DNA from: an uncultured Saprospiraceae bacterium
GTDB lineage: Bacteria; Bacteroidota; Bacteroidia; Chitinophagales; Saprospiraceae
Direction of reading: 5' to 3'
Assembly (NCBI GenBank): GCA_937951685.1
Contig: CALFBG010000339.1
Coordinates: 1-36,137 of the forward strand
Length of the DNA stretch: 36,137 bases
The notes beneath the pieces are model-generated. The model did not search any database, was not told the DNA's origin, and saw only the letters and a program-made list of their open reading frames with translations. Shown here one piece after another: positions 34,272 through 36,137 of the stretch; the first letter of the stretch is position 1, and each line of letters opens with the position of its first letter. The translations under genes and the position numbers were made by a program.

Positions 34272-34433
34272 TAAGTAGGTTTACCAAATAGATTGGTGAT
34301 TTTGACGGAAGAAAATTTTGCTACAATCGAGGCGAAAAATGCAGGAAACCATTGGTTTTCAAGGCTTTTTAACGAAGAGTGAAATAAAATTTACTCGTCA
34401 TAAATTATTGAATTTATTAGGTAAACCTACTTA
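34272..34433. repeat. Distant inverted repeat pair bracketing 134 bp
   Basis: TAAGTAGGTTTACC at 34272-34285 is the exact reverse complement of GGTAAACCTACTTA at 34420-34433. AGATTGGTGATTT occurs just inside the left arm (34290) and just at the right arm's end (34433). Confidence 0.6.
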
Positions 34434-34495
34434 GATTGGTGATTTGCTTCTAGAGCTTAGTTTTTAGCGCTAATTTACAAAACCTATATCCCTTA

Positions 34496-34503
34496 TATTT
34501 TTG
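34496..34503 (+). promoter_or_regulatory. Candidate -7 element for porX (TATTTTTG)
   Basis: A TAnnTTTG match on the plus strand, 130 bases before the porX start. No clear -33 box. Confidence 0.35.
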
Positions 34504-34633
34504 TCGCAAAATAGTTAACCTCGAAGTTGTATAAAATGTATCTTCAAGTTTTCAACTTGGAAGCGTTGCTTCATTTTTTTAATGAAAAAAAAAAGTAACT
34601 TTTCAACAACTTCCTCACAACCAACAAAATTGA

Positions 34634-36137
34634 ATGGAAAAAATCAAAATCCTCTGGGCAGACGACGAAATCGACCTTTTAAAACCTCAATTGCTTTTTT
34701 TAAAAAATAAAGGCTACGAGGTCATTACTGTTACCAACGGGCACGATGCCCTCGAAGAATGTGAAGAATCCAACGATATTGATGTCGTCTTTTTAGATGA
34801 ATCAATGCCTGGGTTGACTGGACTGGAAACCTTGAGCCGGATCAAAGAAATGAACCGTCACTTACCCGTCGTCATGATTACCAAAAATGAAGCGGAAAAT
34901 GTCATGGAAGAAGCGCTTGGTTCTCAGATTTCTGATTACCTCATTAAGCCCGTCAACCCCCATCAAATTCTTTTGACGCTGAAAAAAATTATTGATAATA
35001 AACGCCTTGTACGGGAAAAAACAACATCAGGCTACCAACAGGATTTTCGACAAATCCTCATGGAGATCAACAGTGGCTTGAATTACGAAGAATGGGTAGA
35101 TATTTATCGCAAAATCATTAATTGGGAGTTAAAACTAGATGATTCTAGTACCAATCAAATGTCCGAGATTCTTGCGATGCAAAAAAGTGAAGCCAACGCG
35201 GCATTTTCTAAGTTTGTCACCAAAAACTATATAGATTGGGTCGGTACGACTGATGAAGATAGTCCAACCTTTTCTAATAATTTACTCCGCCGAAAAGTTT
35301 TTCCAGAAATGGATGCGGACGTTCCCACCGTTTTGCTCTTACTCGATAATTTGCGCTACGATCAATGGAAAACGCTAGAACCTATTTTTTCCGAATTTTT
35401 CAGAGTAGAATCCGAAGACTTCTTTTACAGTATTCTTCCTACTTCTACTCAATATAGCAGAAATGCCATTTTTGCCGGCTTGATGCCTTCAGAAATCCAA
35501 GAGTATTTCCCCGAATGGTGGCTCAATGACAATCAGCCCGGTGGAAAAAACATGAAAGAGTTTGAATTGCTCAAAGAACAAATTAAACGTACTTTCCGCA
35601 AAGAAGTGAAATGCGATTACGTCAAAATTACCAACGTTAATAATGCGAATAAGCTACATGATAATATCATCAATTACCTCCAGAATGACCTGATGGTAAT
35701 TGTTTATAACTTTATTGATATGTTGTCGCACGCACGTACCGAGATGGAAGTTTTAAAGGAATTAGCGGGCGACGAAAAAGCGTATCGCTCCTTGACGAAA
35801 TCTTGGTTTGAACACTCGCAGTTGTGGGCAGCTCTTAAAAAAATTGCCGATCGGGATATTCAATTGATCGTTACGACGGATCACGGTACCATTCGGGTCA
35901 ATCAACCGTCCAAGGTGGTTGGAGATCGAGAAACGACGACGAATCTGCGTTATAAAGTTGGTAGAAATTTACAATACGACCGTAAGGATGTTTTGGAAGT
36001 AAAAGATCCAAAGAAAGCCTTCTTACCGCGCCCGAATGTAAGTTCGACCTTCATCTTTGCCAAAGAAGATAAGTTTTTCCTTTATCCGAATAATTATAAT
36101 CATTATAATAATTACTACAAGAATACTTTCCAACACG
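34634..36137 (+). CDS. porX: PorX-type response regulator, REC plus PglZ (3' partial)
   Basis: The frame is open to the window end; 501 residues are visible, close to full length if it matches the roughly 518-residue Porphyromonas PorX. The receiver domain (1-120) has the acidic pocket WADDE (10-12), phospho-acceptor D55 in VVFLDESMPGL, T83 and K105 in YLIKPVNP. A helical linker follows. The PglZ domain of the alkaline phosphatase superfamily has VLLLDNLRYDQW and the metal site VTTDHGT. PorX with histidine kinase PorY and SigP controls T9SS genes in Porphyromonas, and the PglZ domain has been reported to cleave oligonucleotides. This makes sense beside T9SS cargo at the other window end. ATG chosen: MEKIKILWADDE. 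Confidence 0.95.
   Translation, partial: MEKIKILWADDEIDLLKPQLLFLKNKGYEVITVTNGHDALEECEESNDIDVVFLDESMPGLTGLETLSRIKEMNRHLPVVMITKNEAENVMEEALGSQISDYLIKPVNPHQILLTLKKIIDNKRLVREKTTSGYQQDFRQILMEINSGLNYEEWVDIYRKIINWELKLDDSSTNQMSEILAMQKSEANAAFSKFVTKNYIDWVGTTDEDSPTFSNNLLRRKVFPEMDADVPTVLLLLDNLRYDQWKTLEPIFSEFFRVESEDFFYSILPTSTQYSRNAIFAGLMPSEIQEYFPEWWLNDNQPGGKNMKEFELLKEQIKRTFRKEVKCDYVKITNVNNANKLHDNIINYLQNDLMVIVYNFIDMLSHARTEMEVLKELAGDEKAYRSLTKSWFEHSQLWAALKKIADRDIQLIVTTDHGTIRVNQPSKVVGDRETTTNLRYKVGRNLQYDRKDVLEVKDPKKAFLPRPNVSSTFIFAKEDKFFLYPNNYNHYNNYYKNTFQH

Larger units (their letters stand above)
33794..34633. other. Structured divergent intergenic region, HD gene to porX
   Basis: An 840-bp AT-rich region without a gene. 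It contains three consecutive inverted repeats (33962-34045), a short stem plus T run (34113-34140), two TTAGCTAA palindromes (34220-34239) next to a TACTTTTG octamer, a distant 14-bp inverted repeat pair (34272-34285 and 34420-34433) with a duplicated 13-mer, and a possible porX promoter octamer (34496-34503). Confidence 0.6.

Noticed and set aside
1..36137. tRNA, rRNA, insertion sequences, prophage or defence genes
   Set aside because: No cloverleaf with a TTCGA loop, transposase, integrase or defence domain was seen in reading through both strands.

Overview
The window reads as Bacteroidota chromosomal DNA of about 40% GC. The evidence is a surface protein with a C-terminal type IX secretion (T9SS) sorting domain, a PorX-type REC-PglZ regulator, a Bacteroidota-style bL32 with only one cysteine, many lipoproteins, and recurrent TAnnTTTG promoter octamers in place of a sigma70 -10/-35 pair. 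The gene content suggests the Saprospiria side of the phylum, but that placement is only an impression. No rRNA, tRNA, CRISPR array, insertion sequence or phage gene was seen.

Layout. 1-2634: 3' part of a large T9SS cargo protein (PKD/Ig-like, SprB, dockerin-like, cohesin-like and sorting domains), ending in a strong terminator. 2837-7496, minus strand: metK, an apparent ridA-trpS-FAH operon, then DUF177-rpmF. A stretch with two possible gene relics (6347-6652) separates ridA from rpmF. 8047-8487: small lipoprotein with no ATG start. 8576-9958 (minus): fumC. 10540-11274: superoxide dismutase with a lysine/alanine-rich, histone H1-like tail. 11695-11763: 22-residue hydrophobic micro-ORF with its own terminator. 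11901-18852 (minus): lipoprotein, dnaE and a GH57/DUF3536 glycosidase. 19299-20814 (plus): lipoprotein and a DUF3667-like membrane protein. 20883-30611 (minus): two-domain M16 peptidase lipoprotein, glgB, secreted alpha/beta hydrolase, a CBM48/lysine-rich linker/HhH protein, CotH-like protein and a small ferredoxin-fold-like protein. 30960-32417 (minus): secreted protein with fifteen 23-residue-type repeats and a peptidoglycan-binding domain. 32582-33793 (minus): HD phosphohydrolase. 33794-34633: structured 840-bp intergenic region. 34634-36137 (plus): porX, cut by the window end.

How the genes fit together. The first and last genes both belong to T9SS biology, one a cargo and one the regulator, though nothing shows that they are functionally linked. 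glgB, the GH57/DUF3536 protein and the CBM48 protein form a loose alpha-glucan (glycogen) theme on the minus strand. Most other genes are housekeeping (metK, trpS, rpmF, dnaE, fumC, sod) or cell-envelope genes. No defence or mobile system was found. The most unusual items are the 23-residue repeat protein, the lysine-tailed superoxide dismutase, the 22-aa micro-ORF, the CBM48-HhH fusion and the inverted-repeat-rich region before porX.
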